From positions 1-64,000 of the forward strand of contig CAZFXN010000007.1 of NCBI GenBank assembly GCA_964523015.1: a DNA stretch of 64,000 bases, given 5' to 3'. The position numbers and the translations under genes are program-made. Shown here one piece after another: positions 43,053 to 51,942 of this stretch; position 1 is the first letter of the stretch, and each line of letters begins with the position of its first letter. This DNA is from JAWXBT01 sp964523015 (lineage in GTDB: Bacteria; Bdellovibrionota_C; UBA2361; J135). Under the pieces are notes generated by a model, which ran no database searches, had not been told where the DNA came from, and saw only the letters and a list, made by a program, of their open reading frames with translations.

Positions 43053-43249
43053 AGGCTGCCTTTTATTTAATTATCTTTGCTTTTCCTTTCCCTTCTTTTT
43101 CCCTGCTTTTTCCATGCCTTTTCCCTTTCCACTTATTAATTCAGGGAGTTTTTTGAAAAGTTTCCTCTTATTTTCTTTTTATTTTCTCTTTCTGTAAAAA
43201 AGCTCACATATTGACCTAAAACCCTCTTTTATGTTCCCCTCTTAGGTAT

Positions 43250-43663
43250 ATGGAAACTAAAGCACATAGCTGGTTAGAAATCGGAGGAAAAGCGGATCCT
43301 AAGCTTGCCCAAAAACTCTCTGAATCAGTGAGAGAAAAGATCCAGCGGGGAGAATTCCTTGATAAGGATGTAAGGTATGTTTCCGATCTTTCAAGGCCGT
43401 TAATTAGTGAGACTTTAAATGTCAGCGATCAGCGACTTCAAAAATTAAGAACTCTTTGTCAATTATGGGACGTTGATATAAAGGGAACAAATATTACTTC
43501 CCATAGAAAGTACGTAGGGCCAATTATTGTTGCCTTTAAAAGAGCCCTTCTGCCGATCGTTAAAGTCCTTTTAAAAGATACGATAAATCAGCAAAGGGAC
43601 TTCAATGCAGCCTCTATTTCGCTTTTAACTGATTTAGCTAACGAAATCGATCGAAAACGGTAA
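43250..43663 (+). CDS. Conserved hypothetical protein (137 aa)
   Basis: A soluble helical protein with no signal. The segment TSHRKYVGPIIVAFKRALLP followed by VLLKDTINQQRDFNAASISL recalls the N-terminal portion of some methyltransferases encoded in polysaccharide clusters of deltaproteobacteria, but no catalytic domain follows. It is divergent from the secretion cluster and shares a 197-bp upstream region with it. Function unknown. Confidence 0.6.
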   Translation: METKAHSWLEIGGKADPKLAQKLSESVREKIQRGEFLDKDVRYVSDLSRPLISETLNVSDQRLQKLRTLCQLWDVDIKGTNITSHRKYVGPIIVAFKRALLPIVKVLLKDTINQQRDFNAASISLLTDLANEIDRKR

Positions 43664-43738
43664 GAATTTGCCCTATTGTCCACTCTTGGTATCCCTCTTA
43701 CAATATTAGGTAATTGTTAACATATCAGATGACTTTAA

Positions 43739-44647
43739 ATGGAAAGAATTAAATTTCTTAAACATCGCGGTGGTTCATGGCACAAAGGATGTATAGCGAA
43801 AGTAATTTTGCTTGCCTCCTTATTTTTTATTCAAGGCTGCTCTTATTTGCAGCCAGAGGAGCCACTGTTCCAAGGTATCAGCAATAGAGGGATGATCCCT
43901 GTTAGCCCAACTAATGCATATGTAGGATCCAATCTTTTTTTAAGTCAGCAGATGGAGAATAGTCCTGAGCTTTATCATTTTATTGAATCGCGCGGGGCAC
44001 CGCATGCTATTCGGGTAAATGAAAGACCTAACCGAAATCCTGAATTAATAATGTATTATCCAAGAGAAGATGCTCTTTACATTGCAGAACTATCCGCCTC
44101 TCGTTCTATGTACAATTGGATCGCCCGTGGGCCGCATAAGATTCCGCGGTATGAGTCAGCGACTCTGAGTCAACCTTCGTTTGATGTTAAGGGAGAACCG
44201 CTTCTTGCTTTGTTTGATCGAGAAATCAGATTTCCTCCTAAATATCCGCAAACTTCCTTAAAGACTGTCGCCATACCTAAATTACCGGAGATTAAACCAC
44301 CACCAAAACCAGCACGTCATATTACTAGAGCTAAGCCTGCGCCAAAGAAAAGTGAGCCACCAAAAGCTCCAACTCAACCAGTCTATAAACCCCTTAATAT
44401 GGACCAAATGGCCATCCAGATGTCACAGGGCTTTGCTGAGAGAGATAAAAATGGAGATCTCATACATACAGTCAAGTCGGACGCAGAAAAGATCGAAGAT
44501 ATAGCTAAGTGGTATACTGGTGATGTAAAGAATGGAGATACCCTCCTTAAAGCAACTGGGCTTGAAGGGATCAAAACTTTGACCAAAGGACTTAGGATTA
44601 GAGTTCCTTTTGCCCACGTCAAAAACACTAAACAGATGACTGAATAA
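43739..44647 (+). CDS. LysM-like lipoprotein with proline-rich linker
   Basis: The hydrophobic stretch VILLASLFFIQGCSYLQ contains a lipobox (FIQGC; Cys at about residue 34) after a long basic N-region, so translation may begin further in. The middle (about 180-220) is rich in Pro and Lys. Residues about 238-295 form a LysM-like module, HTVKSDAEKIEDIAKWYTG to RIRVPFAHV, closely related to that of the lipoprotein at 6534-7028. It probably binds peptidoglycan. The 44661 gene follows at 13 bp and is likely co-transcribed. Confidence 0.75.
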   Translation: MERIKFLKHRGGSWHKGCIAKVILLASLFFIQGCSYLQPEEPLFQGISNRGMIPVSPTNAYVGSNLFLSQQMENSPELYHFIESRGAPHAIRVNERPNRNPELIMYYPREDALYIAELSASRSMYNWIARGPHKIPRYESATLSQPSFDVKGEPLLALFDREIRFPPKYPQTSLKTVAIPKLPEIKPPPKPARHITRAKPAPKKSEPPKAPTQPVYKPLNMDQMAIQMSQGFAERDKNGDLIHTVKSDAEKIEDIAKWYTGDVKNGDTLLKATGLEGIKTLTKGLRIRVPFAHVKNTKQMTE

Positions 44648-44660
44648 AGATGACTGAATA

Positions 44661-45314
44661 ATGAAAAAAATATTCCTGGTAGCTCTCTTAACTGTAACTA
44701 CAGTTTCTAATCTATATTTTGTTGAAAAAGCCTTTACTGAAGAGGGATATAAACAATCTCAAGATGCAACAATTAAAACATTTGAGGAGCTACTAGCTTT
44801 AATAGAATCAGATCAACTAGCAGATACCGCGCAAAAAATATCTCTTTCAGATAAACAGCTTCATTATCTAAATGGTGTTTACCTCTTCTGTTCCCTTAAA
44901 AATGGAACCTGCCCAATGGTTCTGCGCGCAGTGCTTGAGCTTGATATTATTAATTCCCAACAAGATGGAGTTGAGGCTTGTCCAAACATGCTTAGGTTTT
45001 GGAAAGGCTGGGTTGATAATGGACTTGAGCAAAGAATTGACTACTCTTTAAATACCGGATTTTTGACTAAATATTTTGATTTTAAAAAAGATGTTAGGCC
45101 AAAATATCTAAAGTGTAGCTCTACTGTTAAAGAGCAGCTAAGTCCTAACACTGAATATTCTAAATTTATTAAAGAGAGATACGGAAAAGATACCGATCCG
45201 CATAAGAATATCAATACAGTAATCCAATACCTAAAGGCAATACGGGAACAGATTGATGATGTGTTCATCTCAACTGGTGCTTATAAGCGGGAATCTAAAG
45301 AGAGCGTTAAATAA
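44661..45314 (+). CDS. Secreted protein, unknown function
   Basis: A signal peptide (MKKIFLVALLTVTTVSNLYF) is followed by about 190 residues, probably mostly helical, with four or five cysteines (including LFCSLKNGTCP, EACPN and LKCSS) that could form disulfides in the periplasm. No family is recognised. It is immediately downstream of the LysM lipoprotein and may act with it at the cell wall. Confidence 0.65.
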   Translation: MKKIFLVALLTVTTVSNLYFVEKAFTEEGYKQSQDATIKTFEELLALIESDQLADTAQKISLSDKQLHYLNGVYLFCSLKNGTCPMVLRAVLELDIINSQQDGVEACPNMLRFWKGWVDNGLEQRIDYSLNTGFLTKYFDFKKDVRPKYLKCSSTVKEQLSPNTEYSKFIKERYGKDTDPHKNINTVIQYLKAIREQIDDVFISTGAYKRESKESVK

Positions 45315-45326
45315 TATTGAGATGTC

Positions 45327-45412
45327 TGGTGCCCAGAGGGGGATTTGAACCCCCACAGGATTGCTCCCGCTAGCCCCTCAAGCTAGTGTGTCTACCGTTC
45401 CACCACCTGGGC
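45327..45412 (-). tRNA. tRNA-Leu (anticodon GAG)
   Basis: A class II tRNA with a long variable arm and encoded CCA, 86 nt. The anticodon stem CTAGC/GCTAG encloses TTGAGGG, giving GAG. The T-arm is GGGGG-TTCAAAT-CCCCC and the acceptor GCCCAGG pairs with TCTGGGC with one mismatch. It lies directly downstream of secG on the same strand, a frequent neighbourhood. Confidence 0.95.
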
Positions 45413-45432
45413 AAGGCAATTATAATGGTTTA

Positions 45433-45843
45433 CTACTGAGTCGGTGCGCTATCGGCTTTTGAATCTGTTACAGACGAATCTGCTACAGGAGCTGAAGCTT
45501 CTGGAGTTACCTCTTTAGCTGTATCTTCTTTGCTTGTATCTTCACCAGGGTGAACAGCAGTAGACATAACTGAATCAGTGAGAACATCTACTACCTTGCC
45601 ACCACCAGTATGGACCCCTTCTGGATACATTTTTACCAAAAACAACGCAGTCAATATAAACGCTATTGCGGTCCCTGTTGTCACCTTTGTTAGAACTGTA
45701 CTAGCTCCTGATGCTCCAAAAACAGTATTGCTACTACCACCAAAGGTAGCACCAGCATCTGCCCCCTTACCCTGTTGCAACAACACAACAATGATTAGAA
45801 GAACACAGACAGATATATGTACAATCATCAATAACTGAAACAC
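45433..45843 (-). CDS. secG: Protein translocase subunit SecG
   Basis: SecG assists SecYEG translocation in the inner membrane. Two hydrophobic helices (about 3-22 and 52-72) flank the conserved QQGKGADAGATFGGSSNTVF loop. The 136 residues include an acidic, alanine-rich tail absent from short SecG versions. Confidence 0.92.
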   Translation of the reverse strand: MFQLLMIVHISVCVLLIIVVLLQQGKGADAGATFGGSSNTVFGASGASTVLTKVTTGTAIAFILTALFLVKMYPEGVHTGGGKVVDVLTDSVMSTAVHPGEDTSKEDTAKEVTPEASAPVADSSVTDSKADSAPTQ

Positions 45844-45883
45844 GTTAGGCTCCTTTTGAAACCGAATGCGAAAGAGTACCTGC

Positions 45884-46663
45884 CTAATTAACTACTGTCA
45901 ATTGGGGCTTCTGGGCTGATAATTCTTCAACTCTAGCTAAAACTCCATCAGTAAGGTCACTAAAAGTACTAGCTACTGGATGTCCATCAATAGTTACGAT
46001 TGGCCGCGCCTCGTCCCCTCCCTCTCTAATAGTTGGATCTAATGGAATGGTTGCTAATAGCGGTAAGTTATATTTCTTAGCGAGACTAGCTCCACCGCCC
46101 GTACCAAAGATATCGTACCTCTTACCATCTGAAGCAAGAAAGCCTGACATATTTTCAACGATTCCTAAGATCGGAACATTTACCTTATTAAGCATCGTGA
46201 TCGCCTTTCTAACATCGGCCAAAGCGACTTCCTGTGGAGTTGTGACAACTACCGCTCCTACTAACGGATAGTTCTGGGTTAATGATATCTGAGCATCTCC
46301 AGTGCCAGGAGGCATATCAATAATAAAATAATCTACATTTCCCCAGTTCACATCAGAGAACATCTGTTTCATCGCAGTATGAAACATCGGGCCGCGCCAT
46401 ATTATAGCTTCATCAGGATTCGGTAGGAAAAATCCGATTGAGATATACTTAAGACCAAATTTCTCAGGTGGAATAAGTCTCTGTTCATGATCAACCTGCA
46501 CCTCTGCGTGACCGATAAGAGTTGGAATACTTGGGCCATAAAAATCACAATCAATAAGGGCGACCTTATATCCTTTCTGGACTAAAGAGATCGCTAAATT
46601 TACAGAGACGGTTGATTTACCAACCCCTCCCTTACCGGAAACTACTGCTACTATTTTGCTCAT
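45884..46663 (-). CDS. mrp: Mrp/ApbC family Fe-S cluster carrier ATPase
   Basis: A ParA/MinD-like P-loop ATPase that carries iron-sulfur clusters to apoproteins. It has the deviant Walker A GKGGVGKSTVSVNLA, DCDFYGPSIPTLIG, YFIIDMPPGTGDAQISLTQ and GIVENMSGF. In most Mrp proteins a CxxC follows the ENMS segment (ENMSxFxCPxC); here it reads ENMSGFLASDGKRYDIF, without the cysteine pair, so cluster binding by this motif is doubtful. The N-terminal DUF59 domain is absent too. Confidence 0.88.
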   Translation of the reverse strand: MSKIVAVVSGKGGVGKSTVSVNLAISLVQKGYKVALIDCDFYGPSIPTLIGHAEVQVDHEQRLIPPEKFGLKYISIGFFLPNPDEAIIWRGPMFHTAMKQMFSDVNWGNVDYFIIDMPPGTGDAQISLTQNYPLVGAVVVTTPQEVALADVRKAITMLNKVNVPILGIVENMSGFLASDGKRYDIFGTGGGASLAKKYNLPLLATIPLDPTIREGGDEARPIVTIDGHPVASTFSDLTDGVLARVEELSAQKPQLTVVN

Positions 46664-46757
46664 AAAGCTGCTCTGTTATAATGATATTTATAAATAAAAT
46701 GACACCTGATTATCTAAGGGTTTAAACTTAATGTCAAATTAATGAGAAGTTAGCGCT

Positions 46758-47078
46758 ATGGAATCAAATTGCCGTATAGTTCTTACAACTTTCCCAAAAG
46801 ACAGTAACCCTGTGACCATAGCTGAAACTATTGTTAAGGAGAAACTGGCAGCGTGCGTACAGGTTTTACCCCAAATGACATCTGTGTACCTTTGGCAAGG
46901 AAAGATAAATAAAGATACTGAGTTTTTAGTTCTGTTTAAATCAATCGAATCAAAAGTCCCAGAGCTCATGGCCAGGATTAAAGAGCTTCATCCGTATGAT
47001 ACTCCACAAATTGTGGCGATTAGAGCTTCTGATATAGACAAAAGTTACCAAGCTTGGCTAACAGAAGCCCTAAGCTAA
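46758..47078 (+). CDS. cutA: CutA divalent ion tolerance protein
   Basis: The 106 residues are the standard CutA1 trimer fold: ETIVKEKLAACVQVLPQM, SVYLWQGKINKDTEFLVLFKS and the C-terminal IKELHPYDTPQIVAIRASDI. The family has been linked to copper tolerance, but its actual role is still debated. It converges with the calcium-repeat gene across 5 bp. Confidence 0.93.
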   Translation: MESNCRIVLTTFPKDSNPVTIAETIVKEKLAACVQVLPQMTSVYLWQGKINKDTEFLVLFKSIESKVPELMARIKELHPYDTPQIVAIRASDIDKSYQAWLTEALS

Positions 47079-47083
47079 CTCAA

Positions 47084-48787
47084 TTACGGAAGATCTATAT
47101 AGAATGCTTGAGCAGCGTTATCCCCAGTATCGTTTTTGAACTGAAGATCGATCTTTAATCGCTCCCCAGAATCAAGAGTATCAGTTGCTCCATTCTTAGC
47201 TAAGCAATCTGTAATATTGACTGTAAATGTAACTGTTTTGTTTCCATCACCATCATTCTCAGTTGCACTATCAAAGTCTGGTTGGGCATCAATCAAGGTA
47301 TCTCCTGATGTTGTAAGATCTGCATCACTTTCAGAATATGAACTTACTGGACATCCGCCAGGTCCCTGAGATGCGGCTCCACCAGAAGATGGTCCATTTG
47401 GAATATCGATAACTATCTTTGAGTTTCCGATATCAATTAGATCTACTTCACCTGCTCCTTCAACACCTTTACGTTGAGGACGATATGCAGTGATCTTTAA
47501 GATCACATCACCACTACCACTATGAGGTGCCACAGTAAAAGGATCATTCATAGTTCCAGGGCCGTTATTGGCGACCGGATAGCTAGGGGTAAAAGTCGCA
47601 GTGGTTGCATCTCCCTCATTTAGCACCATCTCAGTCATTGCAGGTGTCGATGCAAAGGCAAAAGCTAAGCTTGTAACGTAAGTCTCTTCAACAATGCCAT
47701 CAGAATCTGAGATCGTTTGAATAAGAACATTACCACTTCCAATCTCACTGGTACCCGCACCGGTTAATAATTGAAAATCCCCAGTACCTCCTTTAGTAAT
47801 CTCACCAAAACCATCACTATCGGTATCAACATCATCAGGGAAACTTAAGGATGAATTACTAGATGGTTTTCCAGTACCACCAGAGGAGCAGTAGCCAAGA
47901 GTTCCACAATCAAGTTCAGCAGTTTTCCCTGAGCTGTTTTCAGTTAGAACCTGAATAGCCATCGATTGAGTATTTCTAACTACGGTATCAATTTCCTCAT
48001 CAGTAAGTGTAGGGATAGCATTTTTATTAATTGTACTCTCAATTCCAACTTTTAAATTTGTAAATATTCGAAATCCATTTGTGCTGGCTGTAGTATCGGC
48101 ATCATAGGGATTAAGTATTCCATCTCCATCAACATCGACATCAAGCTCATCGACTAGCCCATCGCCGTCCTCATCTCCGTCAGATTCCGCAGCCAAAGTT
48201 TTAAATGAGGATCCTGATCCTTGTGAACCCAATCCTAAAGAAGATGCATTTCCCTCAGGACTGCAATCTGCATTAACACTCACTTCTAAAGCTTTATCGA
48301 CATACTTTTTAAGTAATTTTTTAAAATCAATTTTTGAAATTGATTTGATCCCTTTTACCATTACATAAGCATCAGTCTCATCGACCTGTACTGTTTTAAG
48401 TTTTAATTCTTGACTGCCAGAAACATTTTTCTTTAATACAGATAAACCAAAAACGCCTGATTCTTCGCATAGGTTTTTCTTAATCGCCTCGGCTACTGAA
48501 TAAACTTTGTTATTTAGTTTGATCCCTACCAATACAGGCAAAACGGCGTTATCCTTTATCAAAAACACTCGAGCATCTTTACCATCAACTGTAAGGGTAA
48601 ATTTATTATCTATACTTGTTGCAACTTGAGTTGTAGCAACCTCTCCTGAACTAACCACGGAGAAAGCCGAAGCTGTAGCAACTCCACTTGGAAGTTTTCC
48701 TTTTATATTGATTCCATAAACTGGAACCGAAGAAATAAGACCAAAAAACAGTATAACAATTGATGATGTTCGAATTAATCCTTTCAT
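47084..48787 (-). CDS. Secreted protein with Asp-rich calcium-binding repeats
   Basis: A signal peptide (about 1-25) precedes 540 extracytoplasmic residues. Thrombospondin-type-3-like calcium motifs occur at about 200-235 (DGDEDGDGLVDELDVDVDGD, GILNPYDAD) and near 325 (DVDTDSDGFGEI). The C-terminal half is rich in Gly, Ser and Thr and contains probable beta-sandwich segments. No lipobox or sorting signal is clear. Likely a surface or secreted structural protein; the specific function is unknown. Confidence 0.7.
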   Translation of the reverse strand: MKGLIRTSSIVILFFGLISSVPVYGINIKGKLPSGVATASAFSVVSSGEVATTQVATSIDNKFTLTVDGKDARVFLIKDNAVLPVLVGIKLNNKVYSVAEAIKKNLCEESGVFGLSVLKKNVSGSQELKLKTVQVDETDAYVMVKGIKSISKIDFKKLLKKYVDKALEVSVNADCSPEGNASSLGLGSQGSGSSFKTLAAESDGDEDGDGLVDELDVDVDGDGILNPYDADTTASTNGFRIFTNLKVGIESTINKNAIPTLTDEEIDTVVRNTQSMAIQVLTENSSGKTAELDCGTLGYCSSGGTGKPSSNSSLSFPDDVDTDSDGFGEITKGGTGDFQLLTGAGTSEIGSGNVLIQTISDSDGIVEETYVTSLAFAFASTPAMTEMVLNEGDATTATFTPSYPVANNGPGTMNDPFTVAPHSGSGDVILKITAYRPQRKGVEGAGEVDLIDIGNSKIVIDIPNGPSSGGAASQGPGGCPVSSYSESDADLTTSGDTLIDAQPDFDSATENDGDGNKTVTFTVNITDCLAKNGATDTLDSGERLKIDLQFKNDTGDNAAQAFYIDLP

Positions 48788-48970
48788 ATGAACCTCTGTA
48801 ATTTTTGATTATCAATGAGCCAGTATTTATGGCGTCACTATTGATAGACTTAACTCCAATGATTTATCTCGGAGTCAATGTTAGAATAATTTAGGGGGAT
48901 GTCCCAAATTTAGTAATAATTCTTAGAATTAATTTCTCTATCTAGAATACGTTCACTTTTAATAATTCTT

Positions 48971-48988
48971 ACTTCCACCGGTGGAAGT
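48971..48988. repeat. 18-bp perfect palindrome
   Basis: ACTTCCACC is followed at once by its reverse complement. It lies 7 bp after the stop of the 48995 gene (minus strand) and about 185 bp before the next gene on that strand. It could fold as a hairpin with a CCGG loop or act as a protein-binding dyad. No T-run follows. Confidence 0.6.
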
Positions 48989-48994
48989 GATTAC

Positions 48995-49405
48995 TTATCT
49001 CGAATTTTGATTATCTCTAGCACCACGATCATCAACGATGACGCCGCCGTTACTACCAAAGATATCCTTTACTGTTTCTTTATGCTGATCTTTCCATGGC
49101 TCTGGAGGTTGAGATACTGGGACCGGACCAGAGGTAGAAGTCACCTTTACTTTTTTTCCACCAACCACCATCTCTTGACCTGGGATTGTTGGAGGTAGCC
49201 GCTGGTCATTTTCAGTATTGTCAATCCTAGCTTCCGATAACTCTCTAGCGATATGCTCACTTCCTTCATCAGAGTTCGCTGTGTTTTGTAAAATACCATT
49301 AGTGATAACTGTGCTTAAAGCAATTACAGAAAACATGTAGGATAATCGAAAATTGTGTTTAATCATGAGTTCACTATAACAAAATAACTTAAATCTGTTA
49401 AGCAT
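48995..49405 (-). CDS. Small secreted hypothetical protein
   Basis: An N-terminal hydrophobic segment (LSYMFSVIALSTVITNGIL) is followed by a polar, Pro- and Asp-rich chain of about 95 residues with no cysteine. The internal ATG 13 codons in (MIKHNF) may be the true start, giving a more usual signal peptide. No family recognised. It is divergent from purN. Confidence 0.5.
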   Translation of the reverse strand: MLNRFKLFCYSELMIKHNFRLSYMFSVIALSTVITNGILQNTANSDEGSEHIARELSEARIDNTENDQRLPPTIPGQEMVVGGKKVKVTSTSGPVPVSQPPEPWKDQHKETVKDIFGSNGGVIVDDRGARDNQNSR

Positions 49406-49452
49406 TTCTTAATTTGCCTTTACCGGGCAAACCTCGTAAATTTAGGAACGAA

Positions 49453-50118
49453 ATGACAAACAATCTACCATCAGTCGCCGTTTTAATCTCTGGTCGAGGC
49501 TCTAATCTAAAAAGCCTTATTGAGGGGGCTAAGTGCTACCGTGTTACTGAGGTTATCTCAAATACAACTCAGGCAGCTGGACTTAAAATTGCAGAGGCTC
49601 ATGGAATCAAAACTAGTGCATTTGATAGAGTTCACTTTGATACCCTCATTCAGCAAAAAAATGCGATCTATGAGGCAACTTTAAAAACTAATCCTGATTA
49701 TATCTTGCTAGCTGGGTTTATGCAGATCGTTGAAGGAGAATTTGTCGATAAGGTTTACGGAAAATTAATAAATATTCACCCTTCTTTATTGCCAGCGTTC
49801 CCTGGTCTTCACCCTCACGAAAAGGCAATTAAGGCCGGAGCAAAAGAGCATGGCTGTACTGTGCATGTAGTAGATAGTGGTGTCGATACTGGTCCAATTA
49901 TTGCCCAGATAAAAGTTGCAGTTGATCCAAAAGATACTGAGGATTCCCTGGCTGCAAAAGTTTTAGTAAAAGAGCACTCTCTTTATCCGTGGGTAATAAA
50001 TAATTTAGCTCTAAAAAAAATTACAATTAATAATCGCACGATAAATTGCCGTTCAATAAATTATAGCAAAGATATTTTAGACGAGGCGACTTCGTTAGGG
50101 ATAATCCTTAATAGCTAA
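49453..50118 (+). CDS. purN: Phosphoribosylglycinamide formyltransferase PurN
   Basis: PurN uses 10-formyl-tetrahydrofolate to formylate GAR in purine synthesis. SVAVLISGRGSNLKSLIEG binds substrate; LAGFMQIVEGEFV and NIHPSLLPAFPGLHPHEKAI hold the catalytic Asn-His region, followed by GCTVHVVDSGVDTGPIIAQ with the catalytic Asp. I place the start at ATG 49453 because AGGAACGAA lies directly before it; an upstream in-frame start at 49414 has no such site. A C-terminal tail of about 25 residues (NNRTINCRSINYSKD) is unusual. Confidence 0.95.
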   Translation: MTNNLPSVAVLISGRGSNLKSLIEGAKCYRVTEVISNTTQAAGLKIAEAHGIKTSAFDRVHFDTLIQQKNAIYEATLKTNPDYILLAGFMQIVEGEFVDKVYGKLINIHPSLLPAFPGLHPHEKAIKAGAKEHGCTVHVVDSGVDTGPIIAQIKVAVDPKDTEDSLAAKVLVKEHSLYPWVINNLALKKITINNRTINCRSINYSKDILDEATSLGIILNS

Positions 50119-50130
50119 AGAAGATATTAT

Positions 50131-50844
50131 ATGAATACTATTAAATCAGTTCAGTATGCTGGACATTCTGCTGTACTACTTCACTGTGATGATTACGTTA
50201 TCGGCATAGATCCTTGGCTTGAAGGAAATCCATTTTGTCCAAAGGAATTAATAAATCCTGAACAACTTGACCTTATTGTACTAACTCATGGTCACTCGGA
50301 TCATGCTGGAGATACTGTTAGATTAGCTCTTAAATACAAATCAAAGGTGGCAGCTACATTTGAGCTTGCCTCGATACTAGCTGGTGAGGGAGTGCCTGAA
50401 TCTCAGTTAATTTTTATGAATAAGGGCGGCACTGTTTCAGTAGACGGCCTAACTATATCGCTAACTAATGCCTTTCATTCTAGCTCCTTTGATTCTCCAA
50501 AAAGAGGAACCCTTTATGCTGGAGAGCCGTGTGGTGTTGTAATTAGAGATGGCAAGAACTCAATCTATCATGCTGGCGATACATCTCTCTTTTTAGACAT
50601 GGTTTTAATAAAAGAGAATTATCAACCGCAAATTGCATTTTTGCCGATCGGAGATTGTTTTACGATGAATCCTAAAGAGGCCGCAAAAGCGGCTGCAATT
50701 TTAGAAGTAAAGATTGCAATTCCGATTCACTTTGGAACGTTTCCTTTATTAACTGGAACGCCTAAAGAGTTTACATCTGAGTGTAAGGAGGTTAATGTTT
50801 TAGCAGAGGTACTGACTCCTGGGGGTGAACTTTTAATAAAATAG
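50131..50844 (+). CDS. UPF0173 metal-dependent hydrolase
   Basis: A metallo-beta-lactamase-fold protein of 237 residues with the metal motif LTHGHSDHAGD, YHAGDTSLFLDM and the C-terminal PIHFGTFPLL. These are the usual features of the UPF0173 (YtkL-like) group, whose substrate is not well defined. It starts 12 bp after purN and is probably co-transcribed with it. Confidence 0.9.
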   Translation: MNTIKSVQYAGHSAVLLHCDDYVIGIDPWLEGNPFCPKELINPEQLDLIVLTHGHSDHAGDTVRLALKYKSKVAATFELASILAGEGVPESQLIFMNKGGTVSVDGLTISLTNAFHSSSFDSPKRGTLYAGEPCGVVIRDGKNSIYHAGDTSLFLDMVLIKENYQPQIAFLPIGDCFTMNPKEAAKAAAILEVKIAIPIHFGTFPLLTGTPKEFTSECKEVNVLAEVLTPGGELLIK

Positions 50845-50935
50845 ATCCGTGATAGGGATCAATTCACTGCCGAAAATATGTGTTATTAATAATCCACCAC
50901 CACTGTTTACCTCTGCTTCTTACTTTCGCTTCTTT

Positions 50936-50961
50936 TACTTTCACTTTCACAGTGGCGGTGA
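50936..50961 (+). repeat. Left imperfect inverted repeat flanking the HNH gene
   Basis: TACTTTCACT (50936-50945), a 5-nt gap and AGTGGCGGTGA (50951-50961). Both blocks recur exactly, in reverse complement and with a 12-nt gap, at 52224-52256. Confidence 0.5.
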
Positions 50962-50991
50962 TAAAAGTCTAATCAAAGGCGGTGACCTTCT

Positions 50992-51942
50992 CTACCTTTC
51001 CCCAAAAGTCAGCTTATTAAACATCTGGTTGTGTGCTGAACAAAGGACTCGTAAATTATCCTTTGATGATCTTCCACCGATCCCAAATGGCTTTATATGA
51101 TCAAAGTTTAGGTAATGTTTCTGAGTACAGCGAACTCCATCCTTAGATACATAAGAGCACTGAGAATTATCCCGAACTAGAACCTCTCTTTTAAGAGCAG
51201 CTGGAATATATCGTAAATTTTCATTATGGGATCTTACCTTTTGAGTTTTGCCTATAGTTAATGATTTATTAATTAATTCAGTAAAGATACTTTCTAACGA
51301 TAAGTCAGAGCCTAGTTTATTAGAGAGTTTACTTTTAAGAGATTGAATCTTATTAAAGACATCTTTAGTGACTGAGAACTTTATCTCATAACGCGTCTCT
51401 GGATCTTTAACCGTTGGAACCTCTGATTCTATCGGGTCTAAAACCATCTCTTTAAAAAGCTCTAATGATTCACACTCTGGTTTAATCTTAGGAGCTACTA
51501 TGATCTCCTTTATTACCTCTTTAGGTTTTGATACTGGGGCAACAATAGCCATAAGAGATTTCACCTCCATAGCTGATTTGCCAATAATATCCTCCACTCC
51601 TGCTTTTTGAGATTTAATAGCTTTAGATCCAGCTACAATTGAGCAGAGGGTAATATCTCCTTTAAGATAGCTGTCTATACATTTAGGGTGCTCTCTTAAA
51701 AATCTAGACGCAGTTATCCTCCTAAAAGCACTTCCCTCTGATAAATTTAGCTTTCTAGTACAGTAATCAAATAAGCTAGAGTATCCCTGCGTAAGATAAA
51801 GCCCTCTTTTATCAAACTCTCCTAAATGAATTAAAAACTTCAGAACTACTGATCGCTCCTTACTTTGTAAGATACCAATTCTCTCTGCTAATTCTGTATT
51901 TGATATCTCACTAATATTTTTATTGTTATTCATACTAATCAT
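50992..51942 (-). CDS. HNH endonuclease with helical N-terminal domain
   Basis: The N-terminal half (about 10-130) is of the kind that contains RGYSSLFDYCxxELxxSExxAxRRI, here ...YLTQGYSSLFDYCTRKLNLS and EGSAFRRITASRFL. The C-terminus is an HNH nuclease: REVLVRDNSQCSYVSKDG, CTQKHYLNFDHIKPFGIGG and NLRVLCSAHNQ. Two cysteine pairs could bind zinc. The 316 residues are complete. Such genes are numerous in some bacteria and behave like selfish or defence genes, but the function is not established. It stands alone, bounded by imperfect inverted repeats. Confidence 0.85.
   Translation of the reverse strand: MISMNNNKNISEISNTELAERIGILQSKERSVVLKFLIHLGEFDKRGLYLTQGYSSLFDYCTRKLNLSEGSAFRRITASRFLREHPKCIDSYLKGDITLCSIVAGSKAIKSQKAGVEDIIGKSAMEVKSLMAIVAPVSKPKEVIKEIIVAPKIKPECESLELFKEMVLDPIESEVPTVKDPETRYEIKFSVTKDVFNKIQSLKSKLSNKLGSDLSLESIFTELINKSLTIGKTQKVRSHNENLRYIPAALKREVLVRDNSQCSYVSKDGVRCTQKHYLNFDHIKPFGIGGRSSKDNLRVLCSAHNQMFNKLTFGER

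Noticed and set aside
43075..43150. Short lysine- and glycine-rich minus-strand frame (MEKAGKKKGKEKQR)
   Set aside because: Low-complexity purine tract makes such frames by chance. Only 14 codons from ATG, no ribosome site.
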